Source: an uncultured Prevotellaceae bacterium (GTDB lineage: Bacteria; Bacteroidota; Bacteroidia; Bacteroidales; Bacteroidaceae). Taken from it: 10,761 bases of DNA. This document shows, one piece after another, positions 1 to 7,276 of the stretch. The position numbers were made by a program, and so were the translations under genes. Position 1 is the stretch's first letter, and every line of letters starts with the position of its first letter. The notes under the pieces were generated by a model. It worked only from the letters and a program-made list of their open reading frames with translations. It was not told the origin of the DNA and did not search any database. The DNA lies in contig CADCQC010000387.1 in the NCBI GenBank assembly GCA_902803455.1, positions 1 to 10,761 on the forward strand, in the 5' to 3' direction.

Positions 1-151
1 CAAACAACTGCAGTCCAATTATCATGCGCGGTTCCTCACCATCATCTCGGCTAGCAAACTCTATGACTTTATCCGGGCGGAAGGAAAATTCCACCGGCAG
101 GCCATGAGAAAAGCGGCCATGCCGCCGATGAACTTCATGCACAGAAAATGA
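1..151 (+). CDS. C-terminal end of an unidentified protein (5' end outside window)
   Basis: The frame starting at base 2 is open from the window edge for 49 codons and stops at TGA 149-151. The visible residues are charged and mostly helical in character, with the stretch SKLYDFIRAEGKFHRQAMRK followed by a Met/Pro-rich end (MPPMNFMHRK). The pattern of a leucine/tyrosine helix, then Arg-Ala-Glu, then a basic helix recalls the C-termini of small Bacteroidetes periplasmic proteins encoded beside ECF sigma factors (Spy/CpxP-like heavy-metal sensor type). That is only an impression from a short fragment. A hairpin at 209-244 follows 57 bases downstream and is a plausible transcript end, so this gene is probably not co-transcribed with gyrA. 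Coding status is supported by the uninterrupted frame and plausible composition. The function is not established. Confidence 0.55.
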   Translation, partial: KQLQSNYHARFLTIISASKLYDFIRAEGKFHRQAMRKAAMPPMNFMHRK

Positions 152-208
152 ACAATGGCCCATGCGCATACTGTGAGATAGTAGGTCACACCTTATAACT
201 CTTCATAG

Positions 209-250
209 GCCCTGAAAAACGTCTTTTATGACTTTTTTCAGGGCTTACCT
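209..250 (+). terminator. Hairpin, probable terminator of the first gene
   Basis: Bases 209-219 (GCCCTGAAAAA) are perfectly complementary to 234-244 (TTTTTCAGGGC), giving an 11-bp stem with a 14-base loop. The descending arm carries a run of six T, and the bases after the stem are T-rich (TTACCTTTT). The stem's own A-run and T-run mean it could also act from the opposite strand. Its position, 57 bases after the first stop codon and about 175 bases before gyrA, fits a factor-independent terminator for the upstream gene. Confidence 0.6.
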
Positions 251-290
251 TTTAATAAATTCTAATTTTGTGAATATTTTCGCCTATTTG

Positions 291-322
291 TTTTCCCAAC
301 TCCTAGAATTGTCGTAATTTTA
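291..322 (+). promoter_or_regulatory. Possible gyrA promoter (Bacteroidetes type)
   Basis: TAATTTTA at 315-322 resembles the Bacteroidetes -7 element TAnnTTTG with its last base changed, and it is followed by CACC, as is common near start sites in this phylum. A -33 element is weaker. TTTT at 291-294 has the usual 20-base spacing, while a perfect TTTG at 287-290 would give a 24-base spacing. This would place the transcript start near 328-330 and give gyrA a leader of about 90 bases. The call rests on a partial motif match only. Confidence 0.35.
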
Positions 323-362
323 CACCTTGAAAAAGGGGCAAAGTCGCTCAGAACGCAAGGAA

Positions 363-420
363 ATGGCTTTTATGGCGATTTAGGGATGCTCCCTCATTCA
401 TGAATATTGACACAAAATAA
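363..420 (+). other. Chain of three tiny ORFs in the gyrA leader
   Basis: Three short ORFs follow one another before gyrA. ATG 363 runs to TAG 381-383 (MAFMAI). ATG 386 runs to TGA 401-403 (MLPHS). ATG 400 runs to TAA 418-420 (MNIDTK). The second stop overlaps the third start, and the third stop overlaps the gyrA ATG in a TAATG arrangement at 418-422. A 5-bp hairpin (382-386 with 390-394) covers the second ATG. Such overlaps can couple translation, but three ORFs this short can easily arise by chance, and nothing here proves they are translated. Confidence 0.2.
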
Positions 421-3119
421 TGGACGAAAATCAGACTTTTGACCAGGACAGAATCATCCGAATCAATATTGAGGAGGAAATGAAGAAGTCCTACATCGAC
501 TACTCCATGTCGGTCATCGTGGCGCGTGCACTGCCCGATGTGAGAGATGGCTTCAAACCCGTGCACCGCAGAATCCTCTACGGTATGTTGGGAATCGGAA
601 ATACCAGCGACAAACCTTATAAGAAATGTGCCCGCGTCGTGGGTGAGGTGCTCGGTAAATACCACCCTCATGGCGACGGCTCTGTCTATGGAGCGCTCGT
701 CAGAATGGCGCAGAACTGGAATATGCGCTACACGCTCGTCGACGGACAAGGTAACTTCGGCAGTGTGGACGGAGACTCTCCGGCTGCCATGCGTTACACG
801 GAATGCCGACTCTCGAAGATGGGTGAGCATATCATGGATGACCTTGACAAGGAAACGGTCGACATGGACAACAACTTCGATGATTCGCTCACTGAGCCAT
901 CTGTCATGCCTACCAAAGTGCCCAACCTGCTCGTCAATGGTGGCAACGGCATCGCCGTGGGTATGGCTACCAATATCCCTACCCACAACCTCGGAGAAGT
1001 CATCGACGGCTGCTGTGCCTATATCGACAACCCCGACATCGATACCGAGGGCCTGATGCAATACATCAAGGCTCCGGATTTCCCCACGGGGGCTTATATC
1101 TACGGCATTCAGGGCGTCAAAGATGCCTACGAGACCGGAAGGGGTAGGGTCGTCATGAGGGCAAAAGCGGAGATCGAGAGCGGCGACAGCCATGACAAGA
1201 TTGTCGTCACCGAAATTCCTTACGGTGTCAATAAGGCTCAGCTCATCGAATATATCGCTGATCTCGTGAAAGATGGCAAACTCGAGGGCATTTCAAATGT
1301 CAACGATGAGTCGGGAAGACAGGGCATGCGCATTGTCGTCGATGTGAAAAAAGAGGCCAATGCCAATGTCATCCTCAATAAACTCTTCAAGATGACCGCA
1401 TTGCAGAGCTCGTTCTCTGTCAACTGTATCGCATTGGTGAAAGGAAGACCTCGCTTGCTCTCACTCAAAGAGTGTGTAGGCTATTTCGTCGAGCACCGCC
1501 ATGATGTCACCATCCGGCGCACCAAATACGACTTGCGAAAGGCTCAGGAGAGAGCGCATATACTCGAAGGACTCATCATCGCCTGCGACAACATCGATGA
1601 GGTGGTGCACATCATACGCGCTTCCAGCACACCGTCTGACGCACAACGTAACTTGGAAAAGAGGTTTAACATCGATGAACTGCAGTCAAAGGCTATCGTC
1701 GACATGCGCCTCTCCCAACTCACACACCTGCGTGTCGACCAGTTGCATGCTGAGTATGATGAACTGCAACGCCAAATCGCATACCTGCAGTCTATCCTCG
1801 ATGATCCGGAACTCTGCAAGAAGGTGATGAAAGACGAACTCCTCGAGGTGAAGGAGAAATATGGTGACGAACGACGCACAGAAATTAAATATTCCTCTGA
1901 GGAGTTCAATCCGGAGGACTTCTATCCCAACGATCCCGTGGTCATCACCGTCAGCCATCTGGGATACATCAAGCGCACACCGCTCAGCGAGTTCCGCGGA
2001 CAGGCCAGAGGTGGCGTAGGCAGTAAGGGGGCACGCACTCGTGAACAAGACTTCACCGAGTTTATCTACCCTGCCACCATGCACAACACCATGCTCTTCT
2101 TCACCAGAAAGGGAAGATGCTATTGGCTCAAATGTTATGAGATTCCTGAAGGTGGAAAAGACTCGAAGGGCAGGGCCATACAGAATATGCTCAATATCGA
2201 TTCGGATGACTCTGTCAACGCATTTCTCAGGCTGCGTGGACTCGACGATGAGGATTTCCTCAACAACCATTATGTGGTCTTTGCCACCAAGAGGGGTATC
2301 GTCAAGAAAACTTGCCTCAAATACTACAGCCATCCCAGGGCTATGGGTGTCAATGCCATCAATATCCTCGAGGGGGATGAGGTGGTTGACGTGAGACTGA
2401 CCAACGGGCGCAATGAACTGGTGCTCGCCAACCGTAACGGACGTGCCGTGAGATTCCATGAGTCTACGGTCAGACAGATGGGACGTGTCGCCACCGGCGT
2501 GAGAGGCATGAAACTTGACGATGGCGATGACGAGGTCGTAGGAATGATTGTCATCAACGACGCGGAGAAAGAGACGATCATGGTGGTCAGCGAGAATGGC
2601 TTTGGAAAACGCTCTCAGGTGGAGGACTACCGCATCACACAGCGTGGCGCTAAAGGCGTGAAGACCCTGCAGATCACCGAGAAGACCGGACGCGTGGTGG
2701 CCATCAAGAATGTCAGCGATGAGCATGACCTGATGATCATCAACAAGAGTGGTATCGTCATCAGACTGTCAGTGGCTGAATGCCGTGTCATGGGACGGGC
2801 CACACAGGGCGTGAAACTCATCAACCTCACCAAGAAAAATGATGTCATCGCCAGCGTCTGCAAGGTGATGGGAGCTGAACTCGAGGCTTCCGTAGAGGAG
2901 ATCAGCCGCAACGAATGGGCTCAGAAGAGTGAGAATATCCGTCAGGACAACGAACCGGATGTGGTGGTCGAGCATCATCCTGCTAACGAGGAGAATGAGC
3001 CTGATTTCGATGAAGAAATAGATGAGCCTGATTTCAATGAAGACGAGCCTGATTTCAATGAAGAAGCGGACGAGCCTGATTTTGATGATGAAAAGCAGGA
3101 AGAAGATAACACAATATAA
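420..3119 (+). CDS. gyrA: DNA gyrase subunit A
   Basis: GyrA is the breakage-reunion subunit of the A2B2 gyrase, which introduces negative supercoils using ATP. The N-terminal half (about residues 1-500) has the winged-helix region, HPHGD at 82-86, and the catalytic Arg125-Tyr126 in the AAMRYTE motif, where Tyr126 forms the 5'-phosphotyrosyl bond. The C-terminal DNA-wrapping pinwheel follows, starting with the GyrA box QARGGVG at 528-534. This is a variant of the enterobacterial QRRGGKG, and it argues against ParC. Length is 899 residues because of an acidic tail (about 855-899) with EPDF repeats. The quinolone-contact positions equal to E. coli Ser83 and Asp87 are Gly87 and Gly91. The start at 420 gives the usual short N-terminus before RIIRINIEEEMKKSYIDYSMSV-type sequence. 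The next gene follows 53 bases later with no intervening hairpin. Confidence 0.97.
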   Translation: MDENQTFDQDRIIRINIEEEMKKSYIDYSMSVIVARALPDVRDGFKPVHRRILYGMLGIGNTSDKPYKKCARVVGEVLGKYHPHGDGSVYGALVRMAQNWNMRYTLVDGQGNFGSVDGDSPAAMRYTECRLSKMGEHIMDDLDKETVDMDNNFDDSLTEPSVMPTKVPNLLVNGGNGIAVGMATNIPTHNLGEVIDGCCAYIDNPDIDTEGLMQYIKAPDFPTGAYIYGIQGVKDAYETGRGRVVMRAKAEIESGDSHDKIVVTEIPYGVNKAQLIEYIADLVKDGKLEGISNVNDESGRQGMRIVVDVKKEANANVILNKLFKMTALQSSFSVNCIALVKGRPRLLSLKECVGYFVEHRHDVTIRRTKYDLRKAQERAHILEGLIIACDNIDEVVHIIRASSTPSDAQRNLEKRFNIDELQSKAIVDMRLSQLTHLRVDQLHAEYDELQRQIAYLQSILDDPELCKKVMKDELLEVKEKYGDERRTEIKYSSEEFNPEDFYPNDPVVITVSHLGYIKRTPLSEFRGQARGGVGSKGARTREQDFTEFIYPATMHNTMLFFTRKGRCYWLKCYEIPEGGKDSKGRAIQNMLNIDSDDSVNAFLRLRGLDDEDFLNNHYVVFATKRGIVKKTCLKYYSHPRAMGVNAINILEGDEVVDVRLTNGRNELVLANRNGRAVRFHESTVRQMGRVATGVRGMKLDDGDDEVVGMIVINDAEKETIMVVSENGFGKRSQVEDYRITQRGAKGVKTLQITEKTGRVVAIKNVSDEHDLMIINKSGIVIRLSVAECRVMGRATQGVKLINLTKKNDVIASVCKVMGAELEASVEEISRNEWAQKSENIRQDNEPDVVVEHHPANEENEPDFDEEIDEPDFNEDEPDFNEEADEPDFDDEKQEEDNTI
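2997..3092 (+). repeat. In-frame tandem EPDF repeat encoding the acidic GyrA tail
   Basis: Near-identical copies of GAGCCTGATTT(C/T)(G/A)ATGA begin at 2997, 3024, 3045 and 3072, with spacings of 27, 21 and 27 bases. They encode four EPDF[D/N] units at GyrA residues 860, 869, 876 and 885, separated by acidic linkers. All spacings are multiples of three, so gain or loss of a unit would keep the frame. The DNA-level similarity suggests recent expansion by slippage or unequal recombination. Confidence 0.85.
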
Positions 3120-3172
3120 TTCAATCTTTAGTGATAATTTTTTTGAACTATCAACCTTTTAAAATAATGATT

Positions 3173-4429
3173 ATGAAAAAAATGATGATTGTGGCTTTGA
3201 TGGCAGTAGCTGCCTCTACAGCCTTTGCGGGCGATTCTCCCGCCCTCAAGTCAATCCTGAAAGCTAAGTCGTATGCTGAGGCTGCAGGGCTTCTGAATTC
3301 AACTCTTTCACAGTTGGCCAACGATGAAGAAAAAGCCAAGGCTTATAACAAACTCGTGGAACTGGCCATGGACAAAGCAACCAAAGAGAAAACGGCCATG
3401 GATAAAAACGTGGCGCTCAAGGGTATGCAGGGTGCTAAACTTGGGCCAGTAGACTCTCTCGGTTTTTACACCGCTCTCGGACAGGCTTACGATGCCGCTA
3501 TCGAGTGTGATGTCTACGACCAGAAACCCAATGAGAAAGGAAAGGTGAAACCTAGATTCCATGATGCCAACGTGGCAAAACTCATTCCTTTGAGACTTGA
3601 CCTCATCAATGGTGGTATCTTCTTCCAAGAGAAGGGTGACATCAAGAATGCCTATAAATACCTGGCTTCCTACGTCGATACACATGACATGCCGCTCTTC
3701 GCTGCAGAAGTGGCCAAGACTCCGGATGAGAACCTCTACAATATCGCTTATTACGCTGCTGTCTATGCTTATCAGAACAAGGATATCAAAGGCGTGCACA
3801 AATATTGCGACATTGCCATGAAGGATGAGAAGTTTGCCAAGGATGCCAACAACCTCAAACTGGCTGTTACACAGGAAGGCCTTAAGACACGTCAGGACTC
3901 TCTCAACTATGTGAAGGAACTCGAGGGACAGTTTGCTGCCAATCCCGACAACGAGACCGTCTTCGGAACGCTCGTCAACATGTATTCTGGCTTGAAGATG
4001 ACCAATGAGCTCAATTCGGTGTTTGACAAGAAACTCCAGACCGATCCCAACAACTTCGTCGTATGGGCTGTGAGAGGACAGAACGCTATGATGGACCAGA
4101 AACTCGATGAGGCTGTGGAATACTTCAAGAAGGCACTCGCACAGCAACCTGAGAACGCTCAGATCCTCACTTATCTCGGCGCATGCCAGCTCGACCGTGC
4201 CTCTGCAGCAGAAAACCGTGCAGCTGGTAAGACCGGACGCGTGCCAAAAGAGGCCCTGGATCAGATTCATCCTATCTATGAGGAGGCAAAGGCATTCCTC
4301 GAGAAGGCTAAGCAACTCGATCCCGGCAAGGAGAAAGCCAACTGGGGATATCCCCTCTATCGTTGCTGCTACCAACTCTATGGTGCTGATGATCCTCGCA
4401 CAAAGGCTGCCGAGGCTGATACGCACTAA
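3173..4429 (+). CDS. Exported tetratricopeptide-repeat protein (first paralogue)
   Basis: This protein of 418 residues begins with a typical Sec signal peptide: two lysines, a hydrophobic core, then the cleavage-like STAFA|GDS at residues 15-22. There is no lipobox cysteine, so a periplasmic location is likely. I chose ATG 3173 because it starts exactly at MKK of the signal peptide; an in-frame GTG at 3131 and an ATG at 3167 would only add an unlikely extension. The body is alpha-helical and TPR-like. The clearest repeat is at about residues 290-345, with features such as LDEAVEYFKKALAQQPENAQ. A segment at 122-176 aligns without gaps to residues 113-167 of the next protein. TPR proteins are usually scaffolds for protein contacts, and no catalytic motif is seen. 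It follows gyrA by 53 bases and may share its transcript. A strong hairpin at 4448 ends the unit. The specific function is unknown. Confidence 0.88.
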   Translation: MKKMMIVALMAVAASTAFAGDSPALKSILKAKSYAEAAGLLNSTLSQLANDEEKAKAYNKLVELAMDKATKEKTAMDKNVALKGMQGAKLGPVDSLGFYTALGQAYDAAIECDVYDQKPNEKGKVKPRFHDANVAKLIPLRLDLINGGIFFQEKGDIKNAYKYLASYVDTHDMPLFAAEVAKTPDENLYNIAYYAAVYAYQNKDIKGVHKYCDIAMKDEKFAKDANNLKLAVTQEGLKTRQDSLNYVKELEGQFAANPDNETVFGTLVNMYSGLKMTNELNSVFDKKLQTDPNNFVVWAVRGQNAMMDQKLDEAVEYFKKALAQQPENAQILTYLGACQLDRASAAENRAAGKTGRVPKEALDQIHPIYEEAKAFLEKAKQLDPGKEKANWGYPLYRCCYQLYGADDPRTKAAEADTH

Positions 4430-4447
4430 TACGGATACGCTCTAATA

Positions 4448-4515
4448 GCGGCGTGGGTGTGTCAAAACAAGATCGTTATCTCATCAGGGTTTTGGCACAC
4501 CCGCATCGCATTTTT
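4448..4515 (+). terminator. Strong terminator-like hairpin after the first TPR gene
   Basis: Bases 4455-4468 (GGGTGTGTCAAAAC) pair with 4489-4502 (GTTTTGGCACACCC) over 14 bp with one G-T wobble and a 20-base loop. The stem can be extended outward, with small bulges, by GC 4451-4452 with GC 4503-4504 and by GCG 4448-4450 with CGC 4507-4509. ATTTTT (4510-4515) follows directly. It lies 18 bases after the TAA at 4427-4429, the expected place for a factor-independent terminator. Confidence 0.75.
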
Positions 4516-4520
4516 CCAAC

Positions 4521-4537
4521 GACACCTCTGAGGTGTC
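4521..4537. repeat. Perfect 17-base inverted repeat between the two TPR genes
   Basis: GACACCTC (4521-4528) and GAGGTGTC (4530-4537) are exact reverse complements around a single T. As RNA it would fold as a 6-bp stem with a 5-base loop. As DNA it is a near-perfect dyad. It lies just after the terminator-like hairpin and 61 bases before the second TPR gene. It could be a second terminator stem, an operator for that gene or an RNA processing site. No long T-run follows, so a terminator on its own is less likely. Confidence 0.5.
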
Positions 4538-4598
4538 TTGAGGGTACGAAAGGGCACTCTCAACATTCACCCAACTATTTCAGCGGAAGATTTTTAGG

Positions 4599-5804
4599 AT
4601 GAAAAGATTGTACGTTTTTATACTGATCGCATGCTTGCCCTTCGCCGTGATGGCGCAGAGAAAGGCTTTGCAGCAGGCCAGGACATATATCAAAAGCCGG
4701 AAAAACCTTGACAAGGCAGAACAACTGATGACTGGATTGTTGAGCGATTCCACTTATCGGCTCAACGACCGTGTCTGGATTGCACTCCTCGATGCCGTGA
4801 AAATGCAGTATGATCAGGGAAACGAGAAACTGTATCTCAAACAAAAGTATGATACCGCTTCCCTGTTCACTACAGCAAAAAAACTCTTCGACATCTGCGA
4901 GGCTTTCGACAGCGTGGAGGTCATTCCTGACAAAAAGGGAAAGGTCAATATCAAATATCGGGAGCATCATGCGCAGATGCTCCACACACTACGCCCCAAC
5001 CTGTTTAATGGTGGCGCCTTTTTCCTGCGCAAACTTGATTTCAAAAAAGCCTACATATTCTACGATTCCTATATCGACTGCGCCCGGCAGCCGCTCTTCA
5101 CTGCCTACAACTATGCGGCCAGCGACTCTTTGTTGCCGACTGCGGCTTATAGGGCGCTCTATGCGGCCTATCACTTGAAACAGCACGATGAGGTGATGAA
5201 ACACCAGACCTTGGCGGAGCAAGATACCGCACATCTGGGAAATATCATCCAGTATGCCGCTGAGATGAAAATGCTCAAGGGCGATACGGCCGCTTATGTC
5301 GACTTGCTGAAGAGGGGCTGTCTGGAGACGCCTGATAACCCGTTCTTCTTTCCGCGGCTCATCGATTACTACAACAGCCACGCCATGGCCGACTCTGCTG
5401 AGGTATTTATCAACAATGCGTTGGCCAATGACAGCAATAGCATCATCGTGCTGCTGGCCAAGAGTTCGGCTTTGCTGAATGAACAACGGTATGACGAGTG
5501 TATCACGGTGACATCGCGGCTCCTCGCCCTGAATGACAGCATGCCTGAGGCACAGTGCAACATGGGACTGGCTTATTACAACCAGGCCGTGGCGCTTGAT
5601 AAATCGATGAGACGCAACAAAAACAAACGGGCGATGGTCAACGAACTCTACGAGAAAAGCCGCCCATATATGGAGAGATTCCGACAACTGGCTCCCTCGC
5701 AGACCGATAAGTGGGTGCCGGCCCTCTATGCGATCTACCTCAATCTCAACAAGGGCAAGGAGTTTGAGGAAATAGATGCCCTCAGACAAAAACTAATGAA
5801 ATGA
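4599..5804 (+). CDS. Exported tetratricopeptide-repeat protein (second paralogue)
   Basis: The protein has 401 residues and an N-terminal Sec signal peptide: MKR, a hydrophobic core, then a cleavage-like AVMA|QRK at residues 16-22. There is no lipobox cysteine, so export to the periplasm is likely. The body is helical and TPR-like, with repeat-like helices at about 265-340 (for example DECITVTSRLLALNDSMPEA). Residues 113-167 align without gaps to 122-176 of the preceding exported protein. By hand I count 24 identities in 55, including KGKV, LRxxL, NGGxFF, KxDxKxAY, SY and PLF. The order of segments is the same along most of the length, so the two are diverged tandem duplicates. The stop lies 4 bases before the helicase start, which indicates co-transcription. 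ATG 4599 is preferred because it opens directly on the signal peptide. The ligand or partner is unknown. Confidence 0.86.
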   Translation: MKRLYVFILIACLPFAVMAQRKALQQARTYIKSRKNLDKAEQLMTGLLSDSTYRLNDRVWIALLDAVKMQYDQGNEKLYLKQKYDTASLFTTAKKLFDICEAFDSVEVIPDKKGKVNIKYREHHAQMLHTLRPNLFNGGAFFLRKLDFKKAYIFYDSYIDCARQPLFTAYNYAASDSLLPTAAYRALYAAYHLKQHDEVMKHQTLAEQDTAHLGNIIQYAAEMKMLKGDTAAYVDLLKRGCLETPDNPFFFPRLIDYYNSHAMADSAEVFINNALANDSNSIIVLLAKSSALLNEQRYDECITVTSRLLALNDSMPEAQCNMGLAYYNQAVALDKSMRRNKNKRAMVNELYEKSRPYMERFRQLAPSQTDKWVPALYAIYLNLNKGKEFEEIDALRQKLMK

Positions 5805-5808
5805 CAAT

Positions 5809-7128
5809 ATGGATATCGGGAAAGTTTTAACCAAATTGGGTTTCAGCCAACTCAACGAGATGCAACAGGCGGTGGGAAAGGCCATTGCCGACTCCGACCG
5901 CGATGTGGTGGTGCTCTCGCCTACGGGAAGTGGCAAGACGCTGGCTTATCTCCTGCCACTGCTACAATGTCTGGATGCAGGCAACGACGCCTTGCAGATG
6001 GTGGTCATCGTGCCAGGGCGTGAACTGGCGCTGCAGTCGGTCACCGTCATGCGCGACATGGGATGTGGACTGCGAGCCATGAGCGTGTATGGAGGACGGC
6101 CTGCCATGGATGAGCACCGCGAAATGAGACGCATCCGGCCACAGGTGCTCTTTGCCACACCGGGACGCCTCAACGACCATATCGAGAAAGGCAATGTCGA
6201 TACGGCGGGTGTAGCTTTCCTCGTCATCGATGAGTTCGACAAATGTCTCGCGATGGGATTCCATGATGAGATGAGAAAGGTGATGGACTATCTCACGGCT
6301 GTGAGGCGAAGGGTGCTCCTCTCGGCCACCAATGCCGACACCATACCGCATTTTGTCAATATGCGACATACGGAATGGGTGGATTTCCTTGACAAGAGCC
6401 AGGTGGTGACCCGCCGCGTCAGTGTCTATGTGGTCAATAGTCCCGAGAAAGACAAACTCCATACCCTCGCCAGGTTGCTGCGCGAACTGGGGGAGGCCAG
6501 CAGCATCGTGTTTCTCAATTTCAGAGATAGTGTCGAGCGCACAGACCAGTTCCTGAGGCAACAGGGATTCACTACCAGCGCTTTTCATGGCGGACTGGCG
6601 CAGGAGGAGCGTGAGGAGGCTCTTTACCGGTTCTCCAACGGGTCGGCTAATGTGCTCGTAGCCACCGATTTGGCATCACGGGGACTCGATATCCCCGATG
6701 TGGCCAATATCATCCATTACCACTTGCCTCTCGGACAGGAGGAGTATGTGCATAGGGTGGGGCGTACGGCCAGATGGCAGGCGCTCGGAGCGGCCTATTT
6801 CATCCTCTCACCCGAGGAGACACTACCCGACTATGTGGGGGAGGTGACCGATGAACATGTCATACCCGATACCTTGCCGATGCCTGCATCACCGAGAATG
6901 GCTACTGTCTATATCGGTAAAGGAAAGAAGGATAAAATCAGCAAGGGCGACATCGTGGGGTTCCTCTGCAAAATCGGTGGCCTTGACAAAACAGAGGTGG
7001 GCAGGATTGATGTCTACGACAGATATGCCTACGCTGCAGTGGCAAGGGAAAGGCTCCCTATGGTGCTCGAAAATACCAAAGGACAAAAAATCAAAGGTAT
7101 CAGAACCGTGGTGGAACCTTTGAGATAG
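5809..7128 (+). CDS. DEAD-box ATP-dependent RNA helicase, DbpA-like
   Basis: This superfamily 2 RNA helicase of 439 residues has all core motifs in order: Q motif (Phe12 to Gln20), Walker A SPTGSGKT 37-44, PGREL 69-73, TPGR 117-120, motif II DEFD 141-144, SAT 172-174, ATDLASRGLDIP 285-296 and HRVGRTAR 315-322. Motif II has Phe where most family members have Ala. The last 75 residues or so (365-439) look like the DbpA RNA-binding domain, with GKGKKDKISKGDIVGFL, then GGLDKTEVGRIDVYD, then KIKGIRTVV. In E. coli DbpA this domain binds hairpin 92 of 23S rRNA and directs the helicase to large-subunit assembly. A similar role is inferred here. The start 4 bases after the preceding stop indicates a shared transcript with the TPR gene. 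Orthology to dbpA is likely but not proven, so no symbol is given. Confidence 0.92.
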   Translation: MDIGKVLTKLGFSQLNEMQQAVGKAIADSDRDVVVLSPTGSGKTLAYLLPLLQCLDAGNDALQMVVIVPGRELALQSVTVMRDMGCGLRAMSVYGGRPAMDEHREMRRIRPQVLFATPGRLNDHIEKGNVDTAGVAFLVIDEFDKCLAMGFHDEMRKVMDYLTAVRRRVLLSATNADTIPHFVNMRHTEWVDFLDKSQVVTRRVSVYVVNSPEKDKLHTLARLLRELGEASSIVFLNFRDSVERTDQFLRQQGFTTSAFHGGLAQEEREEALYRFSNGSANVLVATDLASRGLDIPDVANIIHYHLPLGQEEYVHRVGRTARWQALGAAYFILSPEETLPDYVGEVTDEHVIPDTLPMPASPRMATVYIGKGKKDKISKGDIVGFLCKIGGLDKTEVGRIDVYDRYAYAAVARERLPMVLENTKGQKIKGIRTVVEPLR

Positions 7129-7244
7129 TGTGCGCACACACCCCGAATTGCGAACTGAAAATAGCAATTTGGCCATCTTTAAAATGGAATAACCTTTTAA
7201 GGTGCTTAAAATGAAACTGCTATGGAGAAAAACCAAGCAGATAA

Positions 7245-7276
7245 TTTGCTCCTTTCACTAAAATCCACTAACTTCG
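7245..7276 (+). promoter_or_regulatory. Bacteroidetes-type promoter for serC-serA
   Basis: TTTG at 7245-7248 is followed after 20 bases by TAACTTCG at 7269-7276. This matches the Bacteroidetes -33 TTTG / -7 TAnnTTTG pattern with one change in the -7 element and the usual spacing. Transcription would begin near 7282-7285, giving serC a leader of about 80 bases. No conserved riboswitch or attenuator is recognised in that leader. The rest of the 238-base gap after the helicase is A/T-rich with only short, weak hairpins. Confidence 0.65.

Noticed and set aside
348..1193. Reverse-strand ORF of 281 codons opposite gyrA
   Set aside because: It is antisense to the conserved catalytic core of GyrA. 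Its translation is rich in His, Val, Asp and Ile with no recognisable motif, as expected when common forward codons are read backwards.
1686..2726. Reverse-strand ORF of 346 codons opposite the gyrA C-terminal half
   Set aside because: It is fully contained in gyrA, and no family or signal is recognisable. It is a codon-bias shadow.
420..3119. ParC (topoisomerase IV subunit A) instead of GyrA
   Set aside because: The GyrA box QARGGVG at residues 528-534 and the full DNA-wrapping C-terminal domain with an acidic tail indicate GyrA. Bacteroidetes ParC has a different N-terminus and lacks the box.
3131..3172. Upstream GTG start for the first TPR protein (14 extra residues)
   Set aside because: The extension would bury the signal peptide behind a hydrophobic, non-conserved stretch. 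ATG 3173 gives a textbook signal peptide.
3308..4426. Reverse-strand ORF of 372 codons opposite the first TPR gene
   Set aside because: The forward frame has a clear signal peptide and TPR pattern. The reverse product is a Leu/Ile/Val-rich string with no motif.
7146..7200. Weak hairpins after the helicase stop (7146-7151 with 7164-7169, and 7179-7187 with 7193-7200)
   Set aside because: The stems are 6-8 bp, A/T-rich or bulged, and no T-run follows. This is too weak to call a terminator.
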